Assembly: GCF_028858725.1 (NCBI RefSeq)
Contig: NC_084771.1
Coordinates: 6,166,915-6,230,914, forward strand
Length of the DNA: 64,000 nucleotides
From: Colius striatus
Lineage: Eukaryota; Chordata; Aves; Coliiformes; Coliidae
Direction: 5' to 3'
In this document: positions 35,421 to 48,810 of the stretch, piece by piece
Numbering within the stretch: position 1 is the first letter of the stretch
How the letters are laid out: each line of letters starts with the position of its first letter
Notes under the pieces: generated by a model
Told to the model about the DNA's origin: nothing
Seen by the model: only the letters and a program-made list of their open reading frames with translations
The model's database searches: none
Made by a program: the position numbers and the translations under genes

Positions 35421-38157
35421 TCCCGTCGCTCGCAGCCCGCGGGGAGGGCGGCCGGGTGCCCCGGGAAGAGCCCCGTCTGCGGGGCCGAGTGCCGCTTGGC
35501 TCTGCCTTCGTCCGACACCTCCGGGACGGTCCCAGGGAAGTTTCGGAGAGGAAAATTTACAGCCGCAACTTCAGTCGCCTTGAGTGCCTGCTCCCCCGAA
35601 ATATCCGTGTGTCGGTGGGACGGGCAGGGACGGCAGCGCAGGCTGGCGGGGAGGTGAGGAGGGGTCTCCGGGCACTGCAGCCGCAGCTCCCGGGCGGGGA
35701 TGCGGGAGCGAGGCGGCATCCCGACGGCCGGGCACCGACCGGCCCCGCAGCTGCCCGCGGACCGGCTCGAGAATAGCGACGGGGCTGGGCACAACCGGGA
35801 GCTGCGGGGTAGTTTGGAGTGGGGGATATCGATTTGCTGGTGGCTAAAATGGGACTGGCCGCCGTCTTCTCGTTGCATCGTGAAGTTCTGTTGGCTTTGC
35901 GAATGGGTTTGTCTGAAAACACGGTGGGGAAAAACCTCCAAACCAAGTCCTCTACCTAAGGATAGCAGCTAAAATCCAGGTTGAAAAGTTACTCCTCCCA
36001 ACGGGGTTATTGAGTCATTTGATTTTACAGACTGTTTATGTTATAAGCAGGGAATTATGAAGGCTTTGAAAGTCCCTTGCATGTTTCAGCTATGGATTTG
36101 TGACTGCTAACTCCAAGCCTTGGTCCTTCAAGGCAGAAGCTGCAAATGGATTGTTCTGGGTAGCTTGCACTGGGAGCACAGTTCAAAACTGAGCCCTGGG
36201 TGATTCATCCATGAGGTGTCATATGCACTTTAGAGAGGACTTGTCCTTTGTAAAATGCTACTGTTCTCAAAGGCAGATCCCTCCTAAATGGACTTTGGAG
36301 AAGTCCAGCAGCACAGTCCATTTTTCAGGACAGAACCACCACCAAAGTGCCAGCTAGCACTGATCCCTGAATGAAGTTGTCTTCCTCAGCAGGGGAGTAG
36401 CCCTGGAGATAATGTACCTGAAATCAAAGCTGTTGAAATGCCCCGTGCTTTACCTGCCTGTGAGGATGCCCTATTACGTGGGAAGGCAGGGTTAGTTATT
36501 AGCCCAAGTTTATTTTGTGGTGTGTAGTGAAAGCAAGAGTGCTGATTTAAGTAATGAGACGAGACGTTGTGGTGTAGAGATGGGAAAATGTCATGAGTCG
36601 CTTCATTTTTCGGCAGAATGATAATGCTCCCCTGCCCTTGTTTTGCTGGGTCGCTGCTCACTCATCCCTGGCTCTGGAAATGAGAACTTGGCTTAGAGAG
36701 GCAGCTCGGCATGTTTTTGATACGTAGGCTTTGCAGCCCTACCAAAGTTGTTTGAAGCAGCAGCTAATTTGAGGAGCGTGCAGTGTGAAGCCCTCGTACT
36801 GAACACACTGCAACGTGCTGTTTTGGCTGGGAACGTGTGGAGTTTTTATAAGCTTCCTAGGCTGCAGTGCTTCACCATAGTTACTCAGTCAGAAAAAATA
36901 GGTTTGGATTTCTGGTTTTCTAGAAACTGTATTTTAAAACAAAAAAAAAAAAAAGAGAGAAAGGCTAATGTTCCTGTGCTGTGGAAATGAGGGTAAAGCA
37001 GTGTGTGAGTGATGCATCATGGAGACACAGAGTGCTCTGTGCGCTGATGCACCCGGGACAGCACCCAGGGCTCTGTGGCTGATGAAGTTCTGAATGATGC
37101 AGCAAATGCTAATGAGGAGAGGAAGCTCAGGAGTGAAGCTAAAAGTGGAAGTTTATGTGGAGGGGAGGCACTCCTAATGTGTTTACTACTGAATCTTCAG
37201 AATTTTTCTGGAAGACCTAATAGGACAAATGCAAGTGGCTTTCGGTGGGGTTGCTTCTCGCTCACTCTGTTCATTCAGAGTTGTGGATACGACTTGCTTC
37301 ATCTAGAGGAAAAACCAGGATCAGTTTGAGGTTCTGTTTATAAACTACAAGCTTTGGTGACATTTGGCAATAAGGTATGTGATGGTTTTTGGGTTTTAGC
37401 CACTCTGATTGTGTCTGTATTAAATTATTGCACTGGCTTAAGACACACATCAAGCACTCAAAAAATAGATCAGGGCTAAAGATTAAAATTAGCAATTGAA
37501 TAGTTCAGAATAAAAGTCTCATGGTGCTGGGAGCTGTGTTACATTTCAGATGTACTGATGTCAAATCCAGCTTCTGCTCATGAGTAGTGTCAAGATATTG
37601 GTAGGATGGCTTTGCAGTTTGCAGGCTGGCTTCTCCATGCACAGAAGTTGCATTGTTTTGCTCTAGGTTATGCAACCTCCCAAGATCCACACGTAACGAT
37701 ACAGAGATTTTAATACCAACATAGCTTGTTCCTTCAAGACTGGAGGAATATGCTATGTGCCTATACCAGAACAACTGAATCCAGGCTTGTTGTGGAACAG
37801 TTATGTATTCCAGTGGAATAATATGGCTTTAACCAAAGTAGTAAAACTATAAAACCCAAAACAGTCTGGACCAGGTGTTGCTGGTCTCATTAAAATGAAA
37901 ATATTAAAGCTTCTGTATAGCTTCAATTCCAAATCTCTATGAAGGAAGTCAGGCAGGTACAAGAACGTTATTGGTGTGTTATGAGCTGGATGACATCTTT
38001 CTTTCCCACAGATCTTTGTTCACCCGAGGCCACACTCTGTTCCCCATGCCCCAAATCATCCCACTGCAATAGCAATTCTGTGGCTGTCAGCACAGTCTCT
38101 CCTGGCAGCAGTGCCTGTCCTGTTCTGCTGCCTTGGCTGAGAACATTTCTCCTTTTT

Positions 38158-38191
38158 CCTCATTTCTCTTTTCCCCTCATTTCTCTTTTCT
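38158..38191. repeat. Pyrimidine-rich 17-base tandem duplication
   Basis: CCTCATTTCTCTTTTCC is followed directly by a second copy with a changed end (CCTCATTTCTCTTTTCT). It sits in a longer C/T-rich tract starting near 38145. No function is evident. Confidence 0.8.
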
Positions 38192-38833
38192 GTATCTCTG
38201 TGACTTTTGGTGTGTGCAGGACTGTGTAGCACAGCGTGACTCCTTGCCCTGTGGCCTGTGTGCTGAACAAAGGGTGACCATGTGCAGAAGCCCTGCAAAA
38301 GCCTCTTTATAGTTCCTGCAGTGCTGGTGGAACCCCAGTTTTACGTGAGGTTGAGGTGGTGGCAATGCCTGGATGAGCGCTCTTGGAGCTGGACTTGCTG
38401 GCTGCATATCTGCTTAGCCTCAGAAGCACCAGATTCAGTCAAACCACAGAGGTGTGTACAATTAATGAGAGACTTTGGCCTACTTCATATTCCATTATTG
38501 GCTTTGGCGTCGTCAACATGGGGAGATTACACCAATTTAGTTTAAGTCTGTTTTTAAAGTGATTTGATTAACCTGATGTGACCTCGCCTAAGGACATTCT
38601 TATTTTGGTTCCAATATTTGAGTTCAACCAAAACCTGCGCTTGGTCAATTTACACAGACCTGCCTCAGCTGAAAGGAGAACTGATGTCTCTAAATAATGA
38701 CACAACTTTCTCATGAAAGCAGAACCTTCTGTAGAATCTGGAAGAGAGTGCAATTACTAACAAATCTACAGGAGACTGGAAGTTATTCATAGCCAAGTTA
38801 AAAAAAAAACCTAAAGAAAACAAGCAAAACTTA

Positions 38834-38964
38834 AATATCTCAGTGAGACAAATGAGGAAGTGCCAATAATCCCAGTCCTGAAATACTGAAAGCAGTAGCT
38901 CAACTCTTTCAGTATTTTAGGACTGGGATTATTGGCACTTCCTCATTTGTCTTACTAAGATATT
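38834..38964. repeat. Near-perfect hairpin, 59-base arms, 13-base loop
   Basis: The left arm 38834-38892 and the right arm 38906-38964 are reverse complements at 56 of 59 positions, separated by 13 bases. On + strand RNA two of the three differences become G-U pairs, leaving one C-A mismatch. The arms are AT-balanced, not simple repeat. Complementarity stops sharply at both outer ends. An old decayed LINE begins immediately to the right. It could be a foldback or MITE-like element, a local inverted duplication, or the stem of a small-RNA precursor. No known family is recognised. Confidence 0.9.
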
Positions 38965-40330
38965 GCATGGCTTTCAGCAAGGCTCTCCCATGGCCCTTCA
39001 GCTGCAGAAACATTTGTATCCTGTCCGGGGAGACCTTATACAGTCAAAAATCAAAAGGCAATGCAGGGAAGTAAGGACCTGCTGGTTAGAATGCAATAGT
39101 ACACAGCGTCTGATGACGTCTTTTGTAGGAAAGAATAATTAGACACTGTAGTAATGAGGAAGCAGGCTAAATTACAACAAGATTTTATCAAGGATGGATT
39201 GTGCTAGGCTAATCTAACATCTTTTTTTTTTTGTATAACAGATTATTTAGGTGGGGTAAGGCAGGAATGTGGTTTATCTAAAGCCAAGCATTTGATACCA
39301 TGCCCCACGGGACATTATTCCTTATAACAGAGGTAATGGTTCAATACAGGAATTGAAAGGTGGAAAAGGAAAGGCTAAGGAAAAAAGATACAACAGTTGC
39401 AAGCAAATAAAGCTGGGTGGATGCAGAGGTATTCAGAGAAAGTCCTCAGGATGGAAAGAGATGAGTGCTGTTGCTGCCTTGGGATGATGCTTGTGCCTGT
39501 GGAGCAGAGCTGCTCTGAGCCATGGGGATGGTCTGGGTGTGTGCCCAGGGGCTGCACAGGATGACACACACTTGGGAGGTATTGCCCATATGGAGGAGGA
39601 TCACATTATAATGTGAAAGGAATTTAGGTGACTTTGTTGATTGGAGTGATATGAATAAAATGACATTTAATAGTGCTGAGTGCAAAGTCATGCCAAGTTT
39701 TAAGCGTGGAGACAGGCAACAAGAATTTCCAGAGTGAAGAGGAGCTCGTCAGCTCTCCGTGACAGGAGGGAGAGTTGTGGATGCACTGGCTGGTCAGGAG
39801 ATACCTGTGAGCAAGCATTTGATGAAGTAATAAGAGAGATTCAGGGAAGTGTGATGTTATCATTGCACGAATCATCATACAGAGCGTCGGTACAAGAGCT
39901 GTTCGTTGCTCATGGAGTAGCCCACTGGCCTTTGGCATAGCTCTGGAGGCCCCAGTCAAGAACATGTTAAGTTACAGCAGCAGGAGAGCTAAAGTCTGTT
40001 GTATGAAGTGAGACTGAAGAGCATGAGTTGTTTGTCTCTGGTCAGTTGGACAAATGAAGGGACAGGTTACAGTAGATCTTTTCACACACAGTTGGGACTG
40101 AATAGCAGAAAAGCTACATCACAAGATAGCATCTGCACATGGTCAGATTGTCTGATCAAGTTGGTCATGAATAAATTTAGATGGGGAAATTAGAAGAAAG
40201 CTTCTAGCTACCTAAGGATTGAAGTTGTGTAATAGTCTCTCAATTAGGGTAGTTTTGAGATAGATCTTGATAATCTTATGAAAGAGATTATACAATTAAA
40301 TTAGAGAGTTCCTGGAGATAGGAAATTAAG
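38965..40330 (+). mobile_element. Decayed non-LTR retrotransposon (CR1/L3-like)
   Basis: Broken reverse-transcriptase-like reading is visible on the + strand across several frames. There is a KAFDTVPH-like remnant (SQAFDTMPHGTL) at about 39280-39315, and a 'K-FN--KC-VM' type remnant (MTFNSAECKVM) at about 39660-39692. CR1-like 3' UTR phrases follow (gactgaagagcatgagttgttt; taatagtctctcaa). Stops and frameshifts are frequent, so it is long dead. Family assignment is uncertain and the boundaries are approximate. Confidence 0.5.
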
Positions 40331-43300
40331 TTTGCAGAGTTAGTCCTTTGGTCTCCAGTCTAGTTGGTTTTTTTAATGTAAGGTTGAAAGGTGAATGGAC
40401 CTGTGGGTGTTTTTGCACTATTAACCCCATGCATCAAGGCTTCTGCTGTTTTCTTGGGAGTCAAGGCAAGAATGAATTTTCCCTGTTGCTGCAGATTTCA
40501 ATCTTTTTTATTTTCCCCCATGTTTTCCTTCCTCTCGAGCACTAAATGTTGAAAGTGTGCAGTGCAGAGCTTCCTTGTCTGCCTGAGCTTTGCACAGCAG
40601 ATGGACTTGGAACAACTATGCCACCCTCCCACCTGCCAGATCTCTAACAGCCAAGGGTCCTGAGGGGTCGGGGAGAGCAAAGGACTCGGTCTTCACATGG
40701 TGTTGGAGGGCTCTGCTGCCCTCTGTCAGCTGCTGGGGCATTGGTCCTCTAGTGCTGCTTCTCAGGGTCCTGGGGTACGAAACAAAAACATATGGGTTTA
40801 CACCCAGTACCCCAGGCTTGGCTGGTAGCTGTGTGGTACCTGCAGTTGCTGTCTGCGCCCCATGGCAGTGCCATGGCTCAGCCAGACACACTGAGCCTCT
40901 GTCTCCCCTACCTGAATGTTCCTTCTCACCTGGGGGATCTCGTGTTTTATTGAATGCCAGCCCCAGGCAGGTTGATTAATTGATTGACTAATAGATAAAT
41001 GCAAAGATATTCGTAGGTGTGTTTATTCTTGTTTACAAAGGGCCCAAAGCTTAGGCAAGATATTTGAGTATGTAGCAATGGCAGGAATCATATCCATAAA
41101 AATGCTAATCTCTCTTGCTTCATCTGTTCAGCCCACAAACACAAGCATACACACATGCTTCAATGAAATTAATAAGGTTTGTTTGTTCTCTTCTGGCCTC
41201 AGCCTACTTTCATCTTGGTTTAATGCGTAGCACAGCACAGCACATTTCTTCAGGACAATGAAGTTTTGACCATAAGCAACGCACAAAGTAAACCATGTTT
41301 TGAAGAAATAAATGAGCAATAGATGAGCTGATAACAGCTCTCATTGCCATTAATTATTTTGCATAGACATAGCAGCTTTATAGGAAGATTTTTGAAGCAA
41401 ATGCTTTGTGTGAAGGAGGTGAGATGAACTCCTGACTTGATGAAGTCAAAGGTTGAACTTCCATCAACTTCTGTGCAGTGAGGACCTATCCCAGAGTATC
41501 AGCCAAAGAGAAAAATAAGCGCCCCTGGGAGTCAACCCTTGGATTTAGGCTGTTGAAAGCTCTACTGCACAAACTGCAAATATATTTTCATGTTTAGAGG
41601 AGGATGCCATGTCTCTGGTCCACTGTTGCCTTGTCACAGCAACCGCAGCAATTAAGAGAGACTGTAATAGCTGGGAAGGGTTACGCACCTTGCTGAGGAA
41701 GTTTGGCCATAAACCTGTTTGTCCTGTCTCGAAGTGCAATGTACACTGGCACAATTTACAGTACATGAAAAATATTCACTCTGATCAAACTGTTTCCAAT
41801 CCAATTTTATTAAGGGATTTGTGTGTGTGTGTGTGTAGTGAGTCATGTGCAGCAAAAAGGCAGGACTTTGCTTGACTCCGCTACCAATGTGTATATTAAA
41901 GATGAGTATCAGAGGTTTGCTTTTTCTCTCCAATAATTGGGATGAACTTCATTTTGGGGCAGGCTTTTCATGGAAGGGGCACGATAGGATGTATTAATAA
42001 AACAAACTCTTTGTGCTAATCTGAACACCTCCATATTCTATTTAATCTTGCCAATTGCAAAGGGATGAGCCTTGTCATTAGTGGAGACAATGTGTAAATG
42101 TCAAAGTGAGTTGCTTTATTTTCTTTCCATTGTAAGCTCTGGGGTTAGCCTCCCACTTGGCAGCAGTGATGTGATGCTGTGTGATTGCAGAGGGAGTATG
42201 TGTTGGCCCTTTGGGTGCCAGTCCCAAGACAGACAATTCTTATTGCTCATTCTGTTGGAGCATGGACTTCTGTGAAGCTAAATCACTTTCTTATCTGGGA
42301 CATCTTCACATCTCTTGGGACTTGGCTCTTGAACTACAGGACCTCCTGATATCTATGTCTTACCAGGTCTGGGGCAGAAGTTCATTATTTGGGAAAGTTT
42401 CACAACTCGGGAACCACTGCTAAAAATTTTGTTATATTGGAAAATTGTCTACAACTGCATTTCTTCTACTTTCTGTAAATAATTCAGAGTTTGGATAGAG
42501 AGGGTCCCAGAAGGAGGTTGTTAGAGCAGGAGAGTATATGACTGCAATAGTCCTGAGATAGTGTCTAGAAAGGGCAAAGATCCATGGAGTAAAATGGGAG
42601 AAGTGCCATGGACTGAAACTGCTGTTAAACCATTTGGAAACGAGAAATGAGGCTGAATCTGAACTTTGTCTTATCCAGGATGCACGTTTCCAATCTGGAG
42701 CTGAAGTCCTTATCTTGGGTATCGTTGTGTTTAAAAAGGCAAGTAGGAGAGCTATCAAGATCTCGAGTGTGAGAGCGATCGGTTTGTTGGTAGTAGGCTG
42801 TTGTGACTAGAGCAGAATCTCTGTTTTCACTTGAGGGATGGAAAAAAAGACTAATGTGAAGGAGAACAGCTTCTGTGTTTTGATTTTTTTTGAAGGAAAG
42901 CATGAATATTAATAAGTGATCCAGCTGGAATAGCATCTTTCTTAAAATTGTCCTTAGAGATAGTGTATTATAGTAACATGAATTTCACTGCATGGTAACT
43001 AAAATGTTATAAATACAAGTCATCATCTTATTTCAAAAGCTACTGTGCCAAGGAAGCTATTCTGGGATTTTCTGATATAGTCCAGTTTGAATTGTTTGAA
43101 TAAGAAGAGATATTAGTGAATAAATCAGATAATGAGCTGCTTTGCATAGAAGGCATAATGCCTATTTATGATGTGTAGAAGTTCTAGGAGAGATGAATTG
43201 TCAGTTTAATCTTCTTTGGCTTGCGTTTGAAATCTACTTTTACGAGGAATTCCTGACTGTTCCAGAGATTATTGTTCAGTCACTTATATGGACTTTGTTT

Positions 43301-46300
43301 GTATTTGATTTAAAGCTTTACAAGGTCCTTTGCATCATGCCAAAGTTAATTTTCTCCAGTTGTTTTTATTTAGCTCCTTGACCTCGAAATAAAATTTGTA
43401 GTGATTATAGGTGTTGCCACAAGTTTTCTTCTGACCTAGTTGCTCTTGTCAGAACTTGGATGCAGTTGAGATGTACCTTCCCAGAAGGAGCCATAATACA
43501 GATCTTCTCTTTAGTCATTGGCATCTTTGCCACAAAGTTGCAGAGCTTTGCAGGTGACCTGAGAGGGATGGGGATTTCTCCCTCGCTCTGTGCAGAATGG
43601 AGAGTACAGAGCCTGGAGCTGTTGTGAGAAATACTTCTTTTTCCTGCCCTTTTTATAAGTTCTTGTGATAAGTTTCCTGTGGAAAAGAGGATCACTGGAT
43701 GAATCAAATCAGATTAACTACACATTCGATTTCTCTCTCTAACAGCACATTGGCATTGGCTGTTTACCCATAAACCATCTATTTTTTGAGCAAAAATGTG
43801 GAGTTTATTTTCATGTCTTTCCTGATGTGAGCATCATGCTCTATGAGAGAATCACCCCAGACAGCTTTACCAGCAGCTGATTTTCCTCTCAGCCTTGCAG
43901 CACTTGCAACAGCTTCAATCAAAAAGCCCTGAGGGGGAATCATTGCTGGAAGGAAAACATGCAATGCCAGAGTCTGTAGGAGCAGAATTGCTGCTCTGCA
44001 TGGAGGAGGCAAACATCTGTGAGATATTAAAAACTTTTGACAGAGATAGGAAGATAATTCTCAAGATAATTCCACATCAAGCTGTGCTCTAACTTTTAGC
44101 TCCTGCCAGGCTTCCTAAGCCTTAGGTCATAAGGTCAGAGAAAATTGTGGGCTGATTGTGTCATCCTTCAGCAGCAGATACAGGGTTTCCCAATTGCAGT
44201 CAATCCCCACCAGACCCAGCTAGCCTGTAGTCACCCTCCTATTAAGGAAGACTGTTTCTAAAACATTAACATTCATGTCAGGTCTAGATATGGATCAGCA
44301 CAGGCTTAAATCACTGTCAGGAACAGATGTGAGATACCTAATCAGTTATTTCCTAAGGAAAATGAGTTTGATTGCATGAATAGTTGTAAATATTTCATTC
44401 AGCAACTGAGCTCGTACGGCAGCGGTAAACAAGCTTCGGAGGCTGAAGAGAAGCATTCTGTGATGCTGTACTTGATTTTTTATTCATTTAAACTTTAGCA
44501 TAGAAGAAAGCAGCTTAGGTACTCTGGATTACTTTTTGTGACGGCTCTGATCATAACCAGGGGCTCACTTTGAAGGGAGCTTAATAAACACAGCCAGCTT
44601 CGTCCCGGTTTAGAATGTGCAGTATTTGTGCACGGGATGAGCACAAAGTTGTAGATTTTGCCCCTGGGACATGAGCATGGCACAGGAATTGGTTTTGGCT
44701 TCAGTAGGAAAATGACATCCGGAGAACCAAGGCATCCTCTGTCTTGGTTTTGCATCTGCCCAGCCAAGGCCAAGCTTTGGTGCTGAGCATAGTCCTTGGC
44801 TTGGAAGTTAAGCCAGGACTAGAAAATTTAGTGTTAAATCAGGATGGATGTAATACTAATTTCAATGAAGCAGAAAGGAATTCTATTGCTGATTTTTTGC
44901 AGTAGGGCCAATGAGAGGAAGAAAAAGAAGGAGGATTAGCTTTTCTCTCTAACTGAATCTTTCCCCTGCCTTTCACTAAACTGTTGTATAGTTTGCTTGT
45001 GATTTTTAGTGCAGTGCATGAAAAGGAGGCTGGGAGCAGAGGTGATATTTGCCTCTTGAACATGGTGTGAAATTCTGATGAAAACTGGGGCTGCCAGCTA
45101 AAGGTCATGGGCATTTTTAACTTCTGCTGCTGGCTTCATGCTACAGCGTAGATGCTTGTCAGGGATTGTCCTGGCCTTGGTGTTCTTAACGCAGTCAGAT
45201 TATCCCAGAAACAAGCTCCCTTTTTACCTATGTGGTTGTTATGCATGTGCATTACAGTATGATTCTTTCCATCATCTGTTTTTAATGTGTATTTTCTTGG
45301 CCTGCCTAGTTTTGCTGTGTTAAATACAGTATGGACATTGGATATATGGCTTAAGCTGCTTTGGTCAGGAAAGCCCTAGGTAATAAATTCATGTTTATCC
45401 TAATTCCAGAATGCACAGATAAATCTCAGTGTTTTCACCCTAGAGTTACACAGATAGTTAAAATAAAACCCCAAAACATGTGCCAATGGATCTGGCTAAA
45501 TGAAGGGCCAATGCTCTTTTCTGTCTGTCCCAGATGAGGTGAGATCTGACACTGAAGCCTGATCTCTTACTTGAAAACCAGGGATCACAGATATCTACAG
45601 GTCCAGATTCACCATCCTTGTCAGCCCCATCCATACAGCCAGCATTGCTCAGCAGGGTGGCAGTACCCATTGCTGTTGTCATTAGCTTCCTTAGAGGAGA
45701 GTTAGCCTTTGAGAGACATGAACCCACATATTTAATTTACTGGTTTTACTGGATTCTTGATAAACTTGTGTGTCCTTGGTTCCAGGGATGCCCATCCTTG
45801 TGGGACATGATCTCTGTTCTGTGTCCTCTCTCTGCCATCAGTGAGAAATCCCTGTCTGTCTGTGCTGCAGTGGGCAGTGAGGGACCATGAGGCTGGAGAG
45901 ACCAGAGCCTGTTTGAGGGCATGATAGCAGAAATGTTGCTGTTTGATCCCATCCATTGCCCCAGAGTCTCAATGTTTAATCTTTATTGCATGAACATTAT
46001 CTGGGAGGGATGTATCTTTTCCAGTCTTAAATAGTTAAACAACACAAGAGGATCCCCAAAGGAAAGTGGGCATTCAGTCATGCTGAGTCATATTTTGTTA
46101 TTATGGCTGGTTATCCAGCCAGCCATGCAAATAAACTGCAAGGAGAAAGAAATGGATGTGTGTGAACATCTTATCTATGACAGAATGAGATCTTGGGTCT
46201 TTGTGCATAATATGTGTAACAGTAGTGAAAGTGTTCCAATGACTGACAGATTTGCAATCTAAAAAAGATAACAAAGTAATAAGAGCGAGAGTGAGTGATC

Positions 46301-47919
46301 TGTGGATGTTTATCTTCTCTTCTTTCTGCAGGAAAGTTTTACTTTATCATTATATTTCTAGTGCAGGACCATGCAGAATGATTCCTGTGATTGCAGTTAA
46401 TTGTTTAGGTATTCTTTTATTCCTGAAGCTTTCAAAACAAAGGGCTATCATTTAAGGAGCTAGCTGAGAAGGAATGTGAGCAAGATAGTGCAAAAGAGAA
46501 TATTGGGGGTGAAGTTAAAAGTGCCCCATAGAAGAGAGAGAAGTGTGGGGGAGTATTTTAAAGGAGGAAAGAACACCGGTTGTATGATTAGCAATGCCAG
46601 TAACACAAGTGGCAGCAATTCTTCTTGGAAAAAAAGTAGTCAATGGTTCAATCAATCAAGTTCAATAGTTCAAATCCATCTTTGGTGTAGCAGTGGTGGG
46701 TCAACGTCTTTCCCAGTGTCTAAGTCTCTAAAGTGTTATCTAGTGCAAATACCAACAATGAGCATGACTTTGTCCAAAATGCATTTGCTGACTATATTTA
46801 TCTTCTGCCCTCTTCATAGTAAACAAGAAGAGACATCTGTGGAGAAGGTCTGTTAGCCACAGAAAATATTTTGCATCATATTGTCTAACTGGTGCCACGA
46901 TGAGCTCCTCTCAGCTCCAAGTGCTGTTCTTCAGGGCAGATGAAACACAAATGGGCATTTGGTGTTTGAGACCCCTTTGCAGCTATAGTATATATATTTG
47001 TAATGCAGGAAGGATGGAAAAATGCCACTTCAAGACAATTTTGAGTGATTCTTGGGCATCCTAAGTAATGAGATGAGTTTTCTCACAAGGCTGCACAAGT
47101 CTAGCCCTTAATCATATACTTGAAACAGGTGGGCTCAGACCTTGTGAAAGGTGTTTGTTTATTCAGCTTTAAGACACAGGCCAAGAAATAACTTGATCTG
47201 ATTAGCTGAATTTGAATAGGAACAGCAGTAAATAGAATCAAATGAGTGTGAATGATGCTGCTGTGCTCTCTGTTAGAAAAATATCTGCCAGCTGCCGTTG
47301 TAGAGTAAAATCCTGTAAGATACTGATGCCTCCAGTTCCATTGCCTGAGGGAGCTGGACCAGGGCACTTCAGGCATGGGGCTCCTATTACTCATCTTAAT
47401 TGAACAATGTTTTTTCTCTGAAATCCTTCTTTTCCCTGTTATATAAAGGCTGATTCTTTTCTGCCTACTCTGTCTTGAAAGGCTCTTGACACGTACAGGG
47501 ACTGGGTGCATTGCTGGTTATTCTCAGCTGCGGGATTACAGAGATGGCAACGGTAAGGTCAGTGGGGCATGAACAGGGCTCAGCTGGAGAGCAGATGTGA
47601 GCAGATCATTTAAGAAAAGCAGCTGAAATTCTCGGAGCCAAATGAGGATAAGACAAATTTTGAAATGCAAGAGCTTTGTTTAAATTCCTTTTGACTTATG
47701 TGCACGTTATACCTGAAATGCTCCAGAATTAAACACACCAAAAGGGTAAAGAAGTTTCTTATGCTTGAACTTGAACACAAAGATGTAAAATGAGGTCAGT
47801 TAGCTCAGCTCCAGTGAATGCTTTGATATTCATTTAATGGGTAAGTAGATAAAACTCTAAGTAAGCTTGCATAGGAGACTTTGAATTTTAACTACTAAAG
47901 CTCTTTATAGTTTTCTCAC
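40331..47919. other. NPAS2: Intronic sequence without recognised features
   Basis: Apart from the (TG)n run, no exon, repeat family or RNA gene is recognised. The open frames are short and have no motif. Unlike the 34 kb upstream of the CpG island, I noticed no CACGTG E-box here. Confidence 0.4.
41820..41836. repeat. (TG)n microsatellite
   Basis: A perfect alternating TG run of eight units lies inside putative intron 1. It is short, so only modest polymorphism is expected. Confidence 0.95.
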
Positions 47920-48148
47920 ATTGACAGAACATTAGGAAGCTTTTCTTTGCTGAGAAGGTGCTCAAACACTGAAACAGGCTTCCTAGGGAGGTGCTCAATG
48001 CCCCAAGACTGTCAGCATTTAAGAGACATTTGGGCCATGCCCTTGATAAACGTGCTTTAACTTTTCATCAGCCCTGAAGTTATCAGGAAGTTGGACTAGA
48101 TGATCACCGTAGATCTCTTCAAACTGAAATATTCTATTCTGCTCTGTT
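47920..48148 (+). mobile_element. CR1 LINE 3' fragment, old subfamily
   Basis: In forward orientation: 'gacagaacattaggaagcttttctttgctgagaaggtgctcaaacactg', 'caggcttcctagggaggtgctcaatgcc', 'gttggactagatgatcaccgtagatctcttcaaactgaaatattctattct'. The block order is that of CR1. The tail wording (GATCACCGTAGATC, ATATTCTATTCT) belongs to a different subfamily from the GATCTCTAAAGG copies. Confidence 0.9.
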
Positions 48149-48810
48149 CCTACTTCTGTTCTATAGGGTAGTTAATTGTTCAGACAACCAGTGCTTGTTC
48201 CACTTCTGCTGCAAAACCTCTGCAGGTCTCCTCAAGAGAGAGGTGGTGTGCCTCTGGGAAATTCATCGTGTTCAGAGTCTTCAGGTTTGAGATTTGGGCT
48301 GAAGTCAAGTTTAACTCTGGATCAGGAGCTGAATTCTCCTCTGGTATAGGGAGGCTTTCAGTCTGGTTCAGACCTATCTCAAATCCTTTTGTCATAGTAT
48401 TTCCTTCTTTTTCAATAGCTTCCTTATGTATTGCGTTCCAGAAATTCCAGGCTGGTTGATACACATGGGAAACAGATTGCAACAGAGAGAAGATTAAATT
48501 ACTCAGGTCTGGGATTACTGAGGCAGGACATTATTTCTTCATGTTTGAAAGGAGAGAAGAATCTTCTGGGGTTTTTTTTAATGTATAGGAAGAAGTTTGA
48601 GATCAAATATCTCTGAGCTGCCCTTTCATTGGTCACTCAGTGATCACTTGAGGGGAAAATAATGAACTGGGGGGGGTTTTTTGCCTTTCTCCTTCGTTTG
48701 TAAATCAGTTCTTAGCAGTGCTGCATATTTAAGGGAGTTCTAAGACTGTAGTCTTAGATGCTTCAGGAAGCTTATTTTAGGAGGGAAGACTTGACTGAAT
48801 GCCAATAGAC

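Larger units (their letters stand above)
34150..35800. promoter_or_regulatory. NPAS2: CpG island, presumed NPAS2 promoter
   Basis: GC content and CpG density rise sharply from about 34170 and stay high to about 35790, then fall back to AT-rich intron-like sequence by about 35850. It is the only long CpG island in the window and lies upstream of the NPAS2 coding exons on the same strand. Vertebrate NPAS2 genes have an untranslated first exon far from the ATG exon, so this island is the natural candidate promoter. I see no TATA box in a convincing position. The island carries a ROR-type site, an AP-1 core, G-rich quadruplex motifs and two tandem repeats, listed separately. It could also drive an antisense transcript. 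Confidence 0.7.

Noticed and set aside
35090..35941. Minus-strand open frame of 283 codons across the CpG island
   Set aside because: The composition is dominated by Arg, Pro, Ala and Gly as expected for CpG-island DNA, and no protein family is recognised. An antisense transcript is possible, but a protein is not supported.
38834..38964. Reading the inverted repeat as a CRISPR repeat or bacterial terminator
   Set aside because: There is one pair of arms, no spacer array and a vertebrate genomic context. A U-tract terminator has no meaning here.
42100..42430. Possible exon in the frames near 42.1-42.4 kb
   Set aside because: Acceptor- and donor-like dinucleotides exist, but no conserved protein segment is recognised between them.
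48180..48482. 100-codon minus-strand frame with mixed composition
   Set aside because: There is no recognisable family and no convincing splice sites. It partly overlaps sequence resembling ancient interspersed repeats, so it is treated as chance.
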